Positions 8,176-17,490 of a stretch of 59,120 bases of DNA are shown one piece after another; the stretch's first letter is position 1, and each line of letters opens with the position of its first letter. The translations under genes and the position numbers were made by a program. The stretch is from JALQUL01 sp964556425. Lineage in GTDB: Bacteria > Pseudomonadota > Gammaproteobacteria > Burkholderiales > Burkholderiaceae_C. The notes under the pieces were generated by a model. The model saw only the letters and a list, made by a program, of their open reading frames with translations. It was not told the DNA's origin and searched no databases. The stretch covers positions 1 to 59,120 of the forward strand of contig CAZKWC010000012.1 of NCBI GenBank assembly GCA_964556425.1, in the 5' to 3' direction.

Positions 8176-8862
8176 TTAAGGTCTATCAAAGCGATACCCC
8201 ACCCCATAAACAGAGCTAATGCAATCACATTGTGGATCAATCGCTTGAATTTTTTTACGAATATTTTTGATGTGGCTATCTATCGCTCTGTCACTCACTT
8301 CTTTGCTTTCGATATTGATTTTATCTAGAAGTTGTGCCCTGGAAAATACTCTCCCTGGTCGATTTAATAATAAGCTTAACATTTCAAATTCATGCCTAGT
8401 AAGAGGCAATAAATGCTGGCCCCAATATATTTCTTTGCTGTCACTTATGATTTTCCAAGCTTCAGTTTTTTCTTGATGTTGCGACATATAACGTCTTAAC
8501 ATAGCTCGAATACGAGCCATGACTTCTTTGGGGCTAAAAGGCTTACAAACATAATCATCAGCACCGCTGTCAAGACCGGCAAGTCGATCAATCTCTTCTA
8601 TTTTTGCCGTTAGCATCATAATAGGGATATCGCTTTTTGACCGAATCGCTTGGCATAAGCTCAAGCCATCCATTCCCGGTAACATCCAATCTAAAATCAG
8701 CATTTGTACGGTATTATTTTGTAAATATTCAAATGCTTGTTGTCCATTATGAAAAACAATGGCTTGGTAGTTTTCCAACACTAAATAGTCCACTAATAAT
8801 TGAGCAATTTTAGTGTCGTCTTCTACCACTACGACACGAATAGGGACGGTGTTATTGGGCAT
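8176..8862 (-). CDS. baeR: OmpR/PhoB-family response regulator, BaeR-like
   Basis: A 228-aa regulator: receiver domain with D-D at 15-16, phospho-acceptor D58 in L-D-W-M-L-P and K107 in C-K-P-F; then a winged-helix DNA-binding domain ending V-Y-G-V-G-Y-R-F. The run D-I-P-I-M-M-L-T-A-K-I-E-E-I-D-R-L followed by G-A-D-D-Y is very close to BaeR, which responds to envelope stress and controls efflux and Spy-type genes in enterics. The start is ATG 8862, 40 nt after the stop of the kinase gene, giving a kinase-first operon. The Bae assignment is by similarity in eye-read motifs; the regulon here is unknown. Confidence 0.85.
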   Translation of the reverse strand: MPNNTVPIRVVVVEDDTKIAQLLVDYLVLENYQAIVFHNGQQAFEYLQNNTVQMLILDWMLPGMDGLSLCQAIRSKSDIPIMMLTAKIEEIDRLAGLDSGADDYVCKPFSPKEVMARIRAMLRRYMSQHQEKTEAWKIISDSKEIYWGQHLLPLTRHEFEMLSLLLNRPGRVFSRAQLLDKINIESKEVSDRAIDSHIKNIRKKIQAIDPQCDCISSVYGVGYRFDRP

Positions 8863-8902
8863 GATGGTGGTTTTAGAACAGATGAAAATGCAAAGGAGTA
8901 TT

Positions 8903-10396
8903 TCAATTATTGCTGAGATTGATGGGTAATTCAAACTCAATTAATAAACCACCCATGATAGACGGCTGGGCAGATATTTTTCCTTTATGAGCACTAATGA
9001 TAGCTTTTACAATTGCTAACCCTAATCCACTCCCACCTGAGTTTTTATTTCTAGATGCATCGCTTCTAAACAAGGGCTCAAATAAGCGATGAATATCGGC
9101 CAGATCAACACTTGGTGCACTATCTTGAATTTGACAAATAATACTATTATTTTTTTGAACAAGATGAACAGAAATTTGTCCTGGAGAGTCGGTGTAAAAC
9201 ACTGCATTTCTGCAAATATTTTGTAAAACTTGATGAATTCTTTGAGAGTCCCAATAAGCATAAAGTTGTTCATTAATGTCAAGTTGAAACTGACAAGTTA
9301 ATTTTTTTTCTTTGGCCTGAACTTGTAGTTTATTCATATTGGTTTGAAACAACTGAAGTACATTCACTTCTTCAAAATAGCAGGGTAGAGAGTTAAGGTC
9401 AGATAAGGCTAATAAATGTAAATCTGCCACTAAACGGGTTAAACCCAAAGTCTCCTCTTTTAGGCTTTTGAGGCTATGCTGATTAAAAGGCCTGACTCCA
9501 TCTTCAAGTGCTTCTATTTCGCCTTGTAAAACCGATAAAGGGGTACGTAATTCATGGGAAATTTCTGCCAGCCATGTTCGTCTTGATTGTTCAAGTTCCT
9601 GTAGTGATTGACTCATTAGATTGATGTTGTGCATCACATCGCCAATCTCATCACTTCTATTCACTTTTAATCTAATTTGAAATTGGCCATTGGCAATATT
9701 CTGTGTGGCGTTTTGTATTTCCTTAAGTGGTTGAGCAAATCTTTTGGCAATATACCAAGCGATAAAAAAACAAATCACAACCAATAAACAAGCGACTAAG
9801 ATAATAGATTGAAATTGTTTTTTTAAAAAATCTAACTCAGTGCCACCTCTTACTGGAGGGGGTTCTATTAAATTAAATTTTGCAATAATTTGCCCATGCC
9901 ACTTTAGCAATTGGCTCTGAATTATTTTTTTGTTAGCGCCTTTATTTTTAGCAGGACCAAAGTGCAACTCCTGCCATTCATTTTGTTCATTGAGAATAAA
10001 AATTTCGATGCGTTGATCAAATGCATCTCTAGGAGGCGGAGGTCTTCTATTGTTATCATTATTATGAGGGGCAATTGGCGGCCTGTGTTGCCCTTGTGCT
10101 TCATCTGTATTGAAGTTGTCTATCGAGGGCTGCCGGTCTTGATGAACTTTAAACTCCTCTAGTATCATTTGTACGGTGTGTGGTTCCCAATTGATAGGTT
10201 TTGTTTCGTAAACATCTTCTAATAAGCGCTCAGTAAATGGAATGAGACGATTAAATTGATCAATATCCTTCTGCGCTAAATATCCCGAAAATCCACTACT
10301 TAAATTCCACATTAACAAAGCCGAAAAAGACACAATGGCTAAAATTAATATACCAGTCAACCAAAAAGAGAGGGTGTGAATTAAGCGGATTTTCAT
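8903..10396 (-). CDS. baeS: Sensor histidine kinase, BaeS-like
   Basis: A 497-aa two-pass sensor: TM1 at about 10-32, periplasmic domain 33-195, TM2 about 198-217, HAMP, then HisKA with H281 in I-S-H-E-L-R-T-P-L. The stretch after the H-box, with E-I-E-A-L-E-D-G-V-R, is the BaeS hallmark. The ATPase boxes N-I-C-R-N-A and G-G-S-G-L-G-L-A-I-V-K are present. The periplasmic domain contains a Pro/His/Asn-rich stretch at 104-123 (H-R-P-P-I-A-P-H then R-R-P-P-P-P-R), unusual for a sensor fold. Start is ATG 10396. A divergent small secreted Pro/Cys-rich protein lies 195 bp upstream and may be a target. Confidence 0.85.
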   Translation of the reverse strand: MKIRLIHTLSFWLTGILILAIVSFSALLMWNLSSGFSGYLAQKDIDQFNRLIPFTERLLEDVYETKPINWEPHTVQMILEEFKVHQDRQPSIDNFNTDEAQGQHRPPIAPHNNDNNRRPPPPRDAFDQRIEIFILNEQNEWQELHFGPAKNKGANKKIIQSQLLKWHGQIIAKFNLIEPPPVRGGTELDFLKKQFQSIILVACLLVVICFFIAWYIAKRFAQPLKEIQNATQNIANGQFQIRLKVNRSDEIGDVMHNINLMSQSLQELEQSRRTWLAEISHELRTPLSVLQGEIEALEDGVRPFNQHSLKSLKEETLGLTRLVADLHLLALSDLNSLPCYFEEVNVLQLFQTNMNKLQVQAKEKKLTCQFQLDINEQLYAYWDSQRIHQVLQNICRNAVFYTDSPGQISVHLVQKNNSIICQIQDSAPSVDLADIHRLFEPLFRSDASRNKNSGGSGLGLAIVKAIISAHKGKISAQPSIMGGLLIEFELPINLSNN

Positions 10397-10590
10397 AAAT
10401 AGTAAGCTAAGCAATAGAGGGCAGAGGTTGACACATTTGAAATTAAATCTGAAAAATATGGAAATAAAATGGAGGTTTCATTTTTAATTGGGTATTTTAA
10501 AAGTTGAGTTTGTGGCTGGTTTTTTGTCTACATTATTTATCCACAATCCAATTGCATAATGATTCTGTTTTGATGTCTAAAGGAGTCCAG

Positions 10591-10878
10591 ATGAAAATTT
10601 CAACGCCATTCAAGTTAGGTGCGATTGTGCTAATTACCTTATTTAACACTTTATTGTTGGCACAAACGAATGCTAGTGCAAATGGTATGAATAAAGGGGG
10701 ACCTATGGGTGGCCCGCCTCCAGCAGAGGCAATTGCCGCATGCAAGAGTTTACCTGCAGGTAAAGACTGTAGTTTTTCTACACCCCAAGGTACTGAGAAA
10801 GGTGTTTGTTGGGCGCCCGAGGGTAAACCCTTGGCTTGCAAGCCTAATAAGCCAAAAGGACCCCCACCTAAGCAATAA
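10591..10878 (+). CDS. Small secreted Pro/Gly-rich protein with four cysteines
   Basis: A 95-aa exported protein. A signal peptide (about 1-30, ending A-S-A) is followed by a G-G-P-M-G-G-P-P-P stretch and then a compact domain with C51, C60, C73 and C83, likely two disulfides, and a P-K-G-P-P-P-K-Q tail. Spacing and motifs (A-A-C, D-C-S-F, G-V-C, L-A-C) match a family of uncharacterised small periplasmic proteins of Proteobacteria. A strong AAAGGAG lies 5 nt before ATG 10591, which rules out longer in-frame starts. It is transcribed away from the baeSR-like pair and may be part of its envelope-stress output; this is inference. Confidence 0.7.
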   Translation: MKISTPFKLGAIVLITLFNTLLLAQTNASANGMNKGGPMGGPPPAEAIAACKSLPAGKDCSFSTPQGTEKGVCWAPEGKPLACKPNKPKGPPPKQ

Positions 10879-11040
10879 CCCGCGTTTAATTTAACCAACA
10901 TCGTCTTCTGTTTGTATTTCATTCAGTTAGAAACACCTAATTTGCAGTTTTGTTGGATTTACAATCCTTATAATCAAATGGTTTGTTCATATAAGCCATA
11001 GCAAATTTTCTAACTGAATCTCACCTTTAAGGAATACAAC

Positions 11041-11727
11041 ATGAAACGCGTTCGTTGGTTAAAAGTCGATTGGCCAGTTTCTATGCAAAAATTGGGTGAA
11101 AGAATGAAAGCTCAGCTTTTTACACCTAACAGTCAAGAGGGCTTTGTTGTTGAGCGTGTGACAGAAGATTTGGTTGAAGGTTGTTTTATTGAAAAACTCA
11201 CTATTCAAGAGGTGACAACCGACCCATTTGGTAATGAAATGGAGTCGGAACGAGTGGTTTATAGAAGTGTTGATTTCACTTTATTTGAAAATCACCCACA
11301 AATTGAATTGCGTACTCCGCCTCGAAGTACTAAAGAGTTTATTCAAAAGCTTTCTGAGTTGTGTGATGCCGAGCTTGAAGTTGAACCCCTTACCTTGCAG
11401 CTTATGGATTGGGTCAGAACCTTACAAGGTAATTTAAAACATAACCTAGTGGTGGATGCGATTCAAATTTCTGGGCTAGAGTTAGAGCAAGGAATTACTG
11501 CCAAAATTTTATTAAAGTCCGAGCGTGATGTGCGTGAAGCCATGCAAAACTTAATTGGTAAGTCAAAATTCATGCCAGAAAAAGTGCAGCTTAAAATTAC
11601 AATGGGTGCTAACAAAACAGTGCCTTTGCATTTGGCTAATACGGGTACGGTTAATATTACTTCCGATTACTACACCTATTTATTACCTATTTTAAGAAAA
11701 ACCTTGCCGCAAAAATTTGAGTTGTAG
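11041..11727 (+). CDS. Uncharacterised 228-aa protein
   Basis: I do not recognise a family. The protein is soluble and acidic, with no signal peptide, membrane segment or cysteine-rich motif; it has two cysteines. The start is supported by AAGGA about 8 nt before ATG 11041. The middle (about 85-140) holds conserved-looking helices, and the end contains G-T-V-N-I-T-S-D-Y-Y-T-Y-L-L. Codon use is like that of its neighbours. It stands alone, between the small secreted protein and the convergent OpgB-like gene. The neighbourhood gives no hint of function. Confidence 0.65.
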   Translation: MKRVRWLKVDWPVSMQKLGERMKAQLFTPNSQEGFVVERVTEDLVEGCFIEKLTIQEVTTDPFGNEMESERVVYRSVDFTLFENHPQIELRTPPRSTKEFIQKLSELCDAELEVEPLTLQLMDWVRTLQGNLKHNLVVDAIQISGLELEQGITAKILLKSERDVREAMQNLIGKSKFMPEKVQLKITMGANKTVPLHLANTGTVNITSDYYTYLLPILRKTLPQKFEL

Positions 11728-11857
11728 GTTGACATTTTTAGGTTCAGGACGCCTATATTCAGGGCGATTGAAACAAAAAATATCAGTAATAAGACTCGAT
11801 TGTTACGAGTGAATGGGTGGTAACCATCGAGATTTATAGTTATAAAACTCTAAAGCT

Positions 11858-13321
11858 CTAAAACTGTTTAGTTTCCCATAGGTTGTTATAGGCTTTGCTG
11901 TAGTTAAGTACATTTTCCTGCATTTCAACATTGCGTTTATCGGCATCTTTCTTGGAGATAGCGTTAAACGCTGAATAACCTAAACCTGCTTTGCCACCGT
12001 CCACTTTTAAACCAATAAAGTCAAGTGTGGTGGGTAACATATCAAAATGGTTCACATGATCGTTGTTTTTCTGAAGGCCAGCAAAGTCACCAATCAATAA
12101 ATTATAAACGGTCCGTTTTTTTGCCTTTAGAAGTTGATGGTAAAGAGGATTCTGCATGGTTAAATGATCTCCTTGAATCACGACTTGCGTATTTTTTAAA
12201 TAACCTTTAGTAGCCAAATAATCAATATAAGAGACAACTTGTTCTTGTGTGCATTCTAGAATTTTTTCAAATTCGGTAGGTTTGACGCCTTTTTTGGCAC
12301 AGGTTGGGCTTAAAAAACCACTTGTAGGATGAGTGTCATAAGTTGCAATCATTAAATTAAAAGGTTGTTTTTTAGCCATCAACTCATCAACTTGTAAACG
12401 TGCATAAACAAATAACTGATCATCATTAGAAGTCCATGCACCTGGGACATGAGTTTTTTTATTCCTAAATAATGGAGCGAATTGTGGATAAACTGAAGGC
12501 CATTCAACATCCCCATAAACCTTGTCAGTTGAATGATTAAGATAAAACTCATTGGTACCAGCAAATCCAGCAAAAGTTCCTTGAATAAAATGGTTGGTGT
12601 AGCCGTGTTCCTTTAATATGTCGGTGAGACATTTTGCATTGGCTAAATAAGAACCAAATAATTGGTTTTGTTCATTGCTATCTTTCGTTACGCTAATTTG
12701 TTTTAAAGGAATACCACATTGAGATCCGACCATTCCTGCAATGGTCCAATGTGCACCTTTGATTTGGGTGTAATCATCAAACTCAACTGAGGAATATTTT
12801 GTTTTTAAAGTATCTAAGATAGTCAATAAATTCTGGCCCATTAAGTCAGAGTTTCGATAGGTACTTTCCATACTTTCAACATAAATATAAATTAAATTCT
12901 TTTTTTGCTGTTCTTGAATTTTGATTTGTGTAGGCGGTAAATAGTGAACCACAAAATAGTCAGAACCTAAAAGAGCTTTTAGGTAAGAAGTCGCTGAAAT
13001 ATTATGGCCAAACATTACTAAAGAAAAAATACTCACAACCAAAATAGAAAAATTATTGAGCATTCCTCTTTGTAGTAATTGAAATTTAGAGCTAGCAAAA
13101 AGTAATAGGCTTAAAACAATAAGCGGACAAATAAATGTAAAAATTAAAAATGAATTTCTAAAATAGGCATTTAGTCCTGCTAAATCAGTGATTTTGGTGT
13201 GATAAACATGAAACAGTAGTTGATCAACTGAAACATCGCCAAATGATATTTTTATCCAATAGGAAAAACCAATAATGGTCAAGAAGATATAAATCAGCAG
13301 TTTTTTTAGAATATTGGGCAT
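11858..13321 (-). CDS. OpgB/MdoB-like phosphoglycerol transferase (alkaline-phosphatase superfamily)
   Basis: A 487-aa inner-membrane enzyme. Three membrane segments (about 7-24, 56-76, 91-107) precede a sulfatase-fold catalytic domain. It aligns by eye with OpgB, the transferase that moves phosphoglycerol from lipids to periplasmic glucans: Y-V-E-S-M-E-S-T-Y with metal ligand E149, the nucleophile T193 in H-W-T-I-A-G-M-V-G-S-Q-C-G-I-P-L, then F-I-Q-G-T-F-A-G-F-A-G, T-Y-D-T-H and Q-G-D-H-L-T-M. OpgB itself is longer (about 760 aa), so this is a compact relative. No opgGH genes are nearby, so the acceptor could be another surface glycan. Confidence 0.8.
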   Translation of the reverse strand: MPNILKKLLIYIFLTIIGFSYWIKISFGDVSVDQLLFHVYHTKITDLAGLNAYFRNSFLIFTFICPLIVLSLLLFASSKFQLLQRGMLNNFSILVVSIFSLVMFGHNISATSYLKALLGSDYFVVHYLPPTQIKIQEQQKKNLIYIYVESMESTYRNSDLMGQNLLTILDTLKTKYSSVEFDDYTQIKGAHWTIAGMVGSQCGIPLKQISVTKDSNEQNQLFGSYLANAKCLTDILKEHGYTNHFIQGTFAGFAGTNEFYLNHSTDKVYGDVEWPSVYPQFAPLFRNKKTHVPGAWTSNDDQLFVYARLQVDELMAKKQPFNLMIATYDTHPTSGFLSPTCAKKGVKPTEFEKILECTQEQVVSYIDYLATKGYLKNTQVVIQGDHLTMQNPLYHQLLKAKKRTVYNLLIGDFAGLQKNNDHVNHFDMLPTTLDFIGLKVDGGKAGLGYSAFNAISKKDADKRNVEMQENVLNYSKAYNNLWETKQF

Positions 13322-13864
13322 GATGTTTTATTTTTATGACTCAAGCTAACTGTTATGGTAGATTTGAAGATTGAGGTAAATTCGTTTAGTGTAAAAGCGT
13401 TGGATATTGATGGTTAGAAGGTTCAATGTTTAATCCGAATTCATGAAGCCTTCGAACGACTCAAAATTTGCGAAAAAAGAAGGATTTTGTAATAGCTGTT
13501 TTTCTATTAATCTTCACAATGGCTAAAAATTTACCAACTAAGTTTTATAGTTAGTGCCTCAATTTTTTGCTTGGCTGTAGGAAGATTTTTCATCGGTTTT
13601 ACCATTTTGGAAGTCTGTGTATAAAGTCTTTACGTTTTGGGATTAAATTTTATAAAATTCAACAACTTAACGATTAATCGAAACAATTGGTTGACCCATT
13701 TATATTTTGCATTGTGAAATTTAATTGATAGCAATATTGCAAATAAATAAGTCAAATAATTGATTACAAATTCAAAATTAGAAATTCATTAATCGCAACT
13801 TTTAGTCCTAATAATTCAATATTTTTTTAGGTCAAATTTTCAATTTCATAGTATTATTCCCCAC
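13322..13864. other. 540-bp AT-rich divergent promoter region
   Basis: No coding frame or RNA gene is evident. It holds the promoters of the OpgB-like gene (-) and upp (+). A 10-bp palindrome CGATTAATCG lies at 13671-13680, about 185 bp before upp. No riboswitch or attenuator that I can recognise precedes upp. Confidence 0.5.
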
Positions 13865-14548
13865 ATGAATACCACAGCAATCACCACTCCAAGTGGGCTT
13901 CAAGCCCATCCCGACTTCCCGCAACTATTTGTCTTGAATCATCCCTTGATTCAGCACAAGCTCAGTCATATGCGAGATGAGCGCACCTCAACACGCACAT
14001 TTCGTGGTTTACTTCGTGAATTAACCCTTTTGATGGGGTATGAAATTACCCGTGACCTTCCCATGACCACTGAGCGAATTTCTACCCCATTAGTAGAAAT
14101 GGATGCTCCTGTTATTGCAGGTAAAAAAATCGCTATTGTGCCGGTATTAAGAGCAGGCCTAGGCATGGCCGATGGCCTAATGGATTTAATTCCCTCTGCT
14201 CGTCAAGGTCATATTGGTATGTACCGAGGCACCGATAATCGCCCTGTTGAATATTACGTACGCTTGCCAGAAGTGGCTGGTCGTATGTTTATTGTTTGTG
14301 ATCCTATGTTAGCTACCGGTTATTCAGCTGTCGCAGCGGTGAATACTCTGTTAGAGCGTGGCGTCCCAACAGAAAATATTCGATTCTTAGCTTTAGTAGC
14401 CGCTCCAGAAGGCGTTAAAGCATTTCATGCGGTTCATCCCACCGTACCTGTTTATGTAGCGGGTCTAGACACGCACTTAAATCAAGACGCGTATATTGTG
14501 CCTGGCTTAGGTGATGCAGGCGATAGAATTTTTGGTACTAAACATTAA
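13865..14548 (+). CDS. upp: Uracil phosphoribosyltransferase
   Basis: A 227-aa cytosolic salvage enzyme: uracil + PRPP gives UMP + PPi. The PRPP loop reads D-P-M-L-A-T-G-Y-S-A near residue 146. Other UPRT blocks are R-D-E-R-T-S-T-R-T-F, V-P-V-L-R-A-G-L-G-M and the C-terminal uracil-binding P-G-L-G-D-A-G-D-R-I-F-G-T. The protein has about 15 residues more at the N-terminus than E. coli Upp. It is monocistronic, followed by a 12-bp hairpin. Confidence 0.97.
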   Translation: MNTTAITTPSGLQAHPDFPQLFVLNHPLIQHKLSHMRDERTSTRTFRGLLRELTLLMGYEITRDLPMTTERISTPLVEMDAPVIAGKKIAIVPVLRAGLGMADGLMDLIPSARQGHIGMYRGTDNRPVEYYVRLPEVAGRMFIVCDPMLATGYSAVAAVNTLLERGVPTENIRFLALVAAPEGVKAFHAVHPTVPVYVAGLDTHLNQDAYIVPGLGDAGDRIFGTKH

Positions 14549-14557
14549 TCATAAAAC

Positions 14558-14594
14558 TCACCACTACATGCAAAAATTTTGAATGTAGTGGTGA
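14558..14594 (+). terminator. Hairpin after upp
   Basis: TCACCACTACAT and ATGTAGTGGTGA form a perfect 12-bp stem with a 13-nt loop starting 10 nt after the upp stop. The U-tract is not immediate (TTTTTTT begins about 14 nt later), so efficiency is uncertain. Confidence 0.6.
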
Positions 14595-14807
14595 ATATAA
14601 CTGAACTTTTTTTGAATCTTTTGATCTAAACTTCATTTCAATCTTGTTCTCAATATTGAAGTAATTTGAATAAGCTCCTTCAAGTTATCAATCATTGTTT
14701 AGCTTCACTTGTTTTATTTTAAGTTTGTCATTTTTTACTATTTGACTAACTAAACAAGCTTACAAATGAAGAACAAGCCTGTTATTTTGTTTTCTTAAAG
14801 GTTTATC

Positions 14808-15398
14808 ATGAGTCAATATTTATATGTAAAAAGTAGCATTTTGGGTGCTGGTTCTGTGACTAGCGAAGTGGTAGATGCTATTCATACTGCTTTTTTAGCA
14901 GCCAATCCAAACGCCAAACACATTGTTCGTGACCTTGGTAGTAATCCTTTACCTCATTTGTCAGCGTCAGTTTTAGGTGATATTCGTTCTGAAACCCCAT
15001 CTGATAATGAGGCTACAGCTGCCGCACTTACAGCAGTACAAGAGGTTCTTGAATCCAACACTTTAGTGATTGCTGCCCCGATGTATAACTTTGGAGTTCC
15101 TTCTAATTTGAAAGCTTGGTTTGACCATATTGCTCATCCTGGCAAAACATTCCAATATACAGCCACTGGCCCAGAGGGTTTATTAAAGGGAAAAAATGCC
15201 ATAGTGGTAGTCGCAACAGGTGGTAAATATAGCGATGGCCCTGCTAAGCCATTTGATAGCGTAGAGCCTTATATGCGTACTGTATTAGGATTCTTAGGAA
15301 TTACAGAAGTGCAGTTTTTGCGTGTTGAAGGTTTGGCCATGGGTGAAGTCGGTGCCGTATCTAAAGCGGATGTGTTAGCGCAAGTGGCAGGCCTGTAA
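14808..15398 (+). CDS. azoR: FMN-dependent NADH-azoreductase
   Basis: A 196-aa flavodoxin-fold quinone/azo reductase. Family marks are K-S-S-I-L-G at the phosphate loop, A-P-M-Y-N-F-G-V-P-S-N-L-K-A-W-F-D-H at about 85-105, and V-A-T-G-G-K-Y. These enzymes reduce quinones by two electrons and protect against thiol-reactive quinones; azo dye cleavage is incidental. AAAGG precedes ATG 14808. The gene is probably monocistronic; an assembly gap follows 25 bp after the stop. Confidence 0.93.
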   Translation: MSQYLYVKSSILGAGSVTSEVVDAIHTAFLAANPNAKHIVRDLGSNPLPHLSASVLGDIRSETPSDNEATAAALTAVQEVLESNTLVIAAPMYNFGVPSNLKAWFDHIAHPGKTFQYTATGPEGLLKGKNAIVVVATGGKYSDGPAKPFDSVEPYMRTVLGFLGITEVQFLRVEGLAMGEVGAVSKADVLAQVAGL

Positions 15399-15423
15399 TT
15401 AACCACTATTGCTTGCAATAATT

Positions 15424-15523
15424 NNNNNNNNNNNNNNNNNNNNNNNNNNNNNNNNNNNNNNNNNNNNNNNNNNNNNNNNNNNNNNNNNNNNNNNNNNNNN
15501 NNNNNNNNNNNNNNNNNNNNNNN
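15424..15523. other. Assembly gap (100 N)
   Basis: A run of exactly 100 N, a scaffold placeholder of unknown true size. It hides the start codon and promoter of the ankyrin gene. Confidence 0.99.
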
Positions 15524-16372
15524 CTCAATTTGAAGTGTTGGTTGAGCCAGTTACTAATGGTAAGCATGATTGGCTTGTCTGGAGTGTCAACAGCAACAGC
15601 AGCAGCTACTGCATTGCATGATGCGGCTCAAACTGGCAATACGGCTCAATTGCAGGCGGCTGTTCAACAAAACCCTAAGCAATTAAATGAGTCTGATGCC
15701 AAAGGTAACACTCCCTTAATGTTGGCAAGTCAAGCTGGTCAAACAGATGCAGTGGCTTTATTAATCAAAAATCAAAGTAATTTAGACCTTCAAAATAAGC
15801 AAGGACAAACTGCTTTGTTATTGGCGATAGACCATCAAAAAATAGCAATTGCAGAGTTGTTAATTAAAGCGGGAGCCAATGTAAAACTAGCTGATGCCAA
15901 TGAACTCAGCCCTTTAAAATTAGCAATTGCTATTAATCAACCCACATTAATTCAATTATTGGGTAATAAAGGGGCGGCTAAAGAATTAACAAAGTCGCAA
16001 CAGTTTGATTTAATGGCCGTTAGTATTACTCTTGCGCAACCCGAGACATTAAGCAGCTTATTGAAATTAGGCTTGAATGCAAAAGAGTTAAGCTCCGATA
16101 AAATGACGCTTTTAATGGTGGTGCCTATGGGCTATATCAGTCAAAAAAAGGTTTTATTAGAAAAGAAATTACCCACTACTCAATTACTCAATCAATACAA
16201 TATTATTGTTGATACTTTGATAGCCGCAGGTACTGATCTTGTCGCCAAAGATGCAGATGGTTTAACTGCCCTAGATTATGTAATGGGGATTAGTGCCCAA
16301 GCGAGTAAAGAGAACTCAGCTTACACAATGAACGAGTTATTCAATTTAATGCAAAAAAAAGGTGTGAAATAG
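15524..16372 (+). CDS. Exported ankyrin-repeat protein (5' end in gap)
   Basis: The frame is open from the gap edge, and the first visible codons encode the tail of a signal peptide (L-L-M-V-S-M-I-G-L-S-G-V-S-T-A-T-A). Three or four ankyrin repeats follow: T-A-L-H-D-A-A-Q-T-G, then N-T-P-L-M-L-A-S-Q-A-G-Q, Q-T-A-L-L-L-A-I, and a weaker fourth. The C-terminal 130 residues diverge. About 280 aa are visible. Periplasmic ankyrin proteins of this size often partner with catalase or other envelope enzymes, but no such partner is adjacent. The true start must be in the gap; the TTG at 15530 is not a credible start. Confidence 0.8.
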   Translation, partial: LNLKCWLSQLLMVSMIGLSGVSTATAAATALHDAAQTGNTAQLQAAVQQNPKQLNESDAKGNTPLMLASQAGQTDAVALLIKNQSNLDLQNKQGQTALLLAIDHQKIAIAELLIKAGANVKLADANELSPLKLAIAINQPTLIQLLGNKGAAKELTKSQQFDLMAVSITLAQPETLSSLLKLGLNAKELSSDKMTLLMVVPMGYISQKKVLLEKKLPTTQLLNQYNIIVDTLIAAGTDLVAKDADGLTALDYVMGISAQASKENSAYTMNELFNLMQKKGVK

Positions 16373-16393
16373 GATTTGTATTTCACACCTTTT
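16357..16393 (+). terminator. Terminator after the ankyrin gene, probably bidirectional
   Basis: AAAAGGTGTGAAAT and ATTTCACACCTTTT make a 14-bp stem that overlaps the stop codon of the ankyrin gene. The A and T flanks let it act for the convergent nemA-like gene as well. Confidence 0.8.
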
Positions 16394-16428
16394 AAGCACT
16401 TAAGCTTTTGAGTTATTCTCGGTTAATT

Positions 16429-17490
16429 TCAGAGACTGGGATAGTCAGTGTAGCCATGTGCGCCACCAGCGTAAAAAGTTTTAGCGTCAGGCGTATTGAG
16501 TGCTGCTTGTGATGCAATTCTAGCGGGCAAATCGGGATTGGCTAAAAAGCTTGTGCCAAAAGCAACGGCATCAACAAGGCCATTCGCAATCGCAGATTCG
16601 GCTTCTTCTGGGCTATAACCCATATTGGCAATTAACACACCTTTATAATTGGCCCTCGCTATGGTCACTACATCACCCTGTTGTTGCTGAGCAAAATCGG
16701 CGCGCATTAAATGCCAATAAGCCAGATTAAAGTCATTTAATTTTTCGGCTAAATAACGAGTTAATTCAAGCGGGTCAACATCTTTCATGCTGTTGTAACT
16801 ATTAAGCGGAGATGAACGCAAACCAACTCGATCGCTACCAATAGCTTGGCTAACGGCAGTTAATACTTCAAATAAAAATCGAGCACGATTTTCTAGGCTG
16901 CCGCCATAGTTATCAGTGCGGATATTGGCACTACTACGCAAAAACTCATCAATTAAATAACCATTTGCACCATGTACTTCGACGCCATCGAATCCGGCCT
17001 CAATAGCATTTTTAGCCGCTTGTGCAAAGCTTGCCACAATGCTTTTAATTTCTGCCTCTAGTAGTGCTTTAGGCTCCACATAGGGGGTTTTGCCCTCTGC
17101 GGTATAAACACTGCCATCAATTGCTATGGCACTAGGTGCAACAGGAATACTACCATTGTTATAGGCTGGATGAGCCGCCCTACCAGCATGCCAAATTTGC
17201 ATAAAAATTTTGCCACCGTTGGCATGTACCGCAGATGTGGTCTCTTTCCAAGCTTGGATTTGTTCGTCCGAATAAATACCTGGCTCTGTGGCAAAAGCCG
17301 ATAGATTGGGCTCAATCATGGTGCATTCGGTAATGATTAAACCTGCACTGGCTCGCTGGCCATAATATTGAGCCATTAGGCTGTTAGGTAAATGGGTAAC
17401 ATCAGAGCGGCAACGCGTTAAAGGTGCCATTAAAACTCGATTGGCGAGTTCAAAACGACCAGTTTTTATAGGGCTTAATAATTGGGACAT
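16429..17490 (-). CDS. nemA: Old yellow enzyme family alkene reductase, NemA-like
   Basis: A 353-aa FMN-dependent NAD(P)H oxidoreductase that reduces activated C=C bonds, nitro compounds and quinones. The barrel starts with R-V-L-M-A-P-L-T-R-C-R. The substrate pair H173/N176 lies in E-V-H-G-A-N-G-Y-L-I-D-E-F-L, followed by R-T-D-N-Y-G-G-S-L-E-N-R-A-R-F, a classic OYE signature. The FMN phosphate site G-x-x-F-x-x-N-P-D-L-P near the end is present. Start is ATG 17490 because OYE proteins begin just before this L-x-S-P-I-K; the 45-nt upstream extension is not conserved in type. No TetR/NemR-like repressor is adjacent. Confidence 0.9.
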   Translation of the reverse strand: MSQLLSPIKTGRFELANRVLMAPLTRCRSDVTHLPNSLMAQYYGQRASAGLIITECTMIEPNLSAFATEPGIYSDEQIQAWKETTSAVHANGGKIFMQIWHAGRAAHPAYNNGSIPVAPSAIAIDGSVYTAEGKTPYVEPKALLEAEIKSIVASFAQAAKNAIEAGFDGVEVHGANGYLIDEFLRSSANIRTDNYGGSLENRARFLFEVLTAVSQAIGSDRVGLRSSPLNSYNSMKDVDPLELTRYLAEKLNDFNLAYWHLMRADFAQQQQGDVVTIARANYKGVLIANMGYSPEEAESAIANGLVDAVAFGTSFLANPDLPARIASQAALNTPDAKTFYAGGAHGYTDYPSL

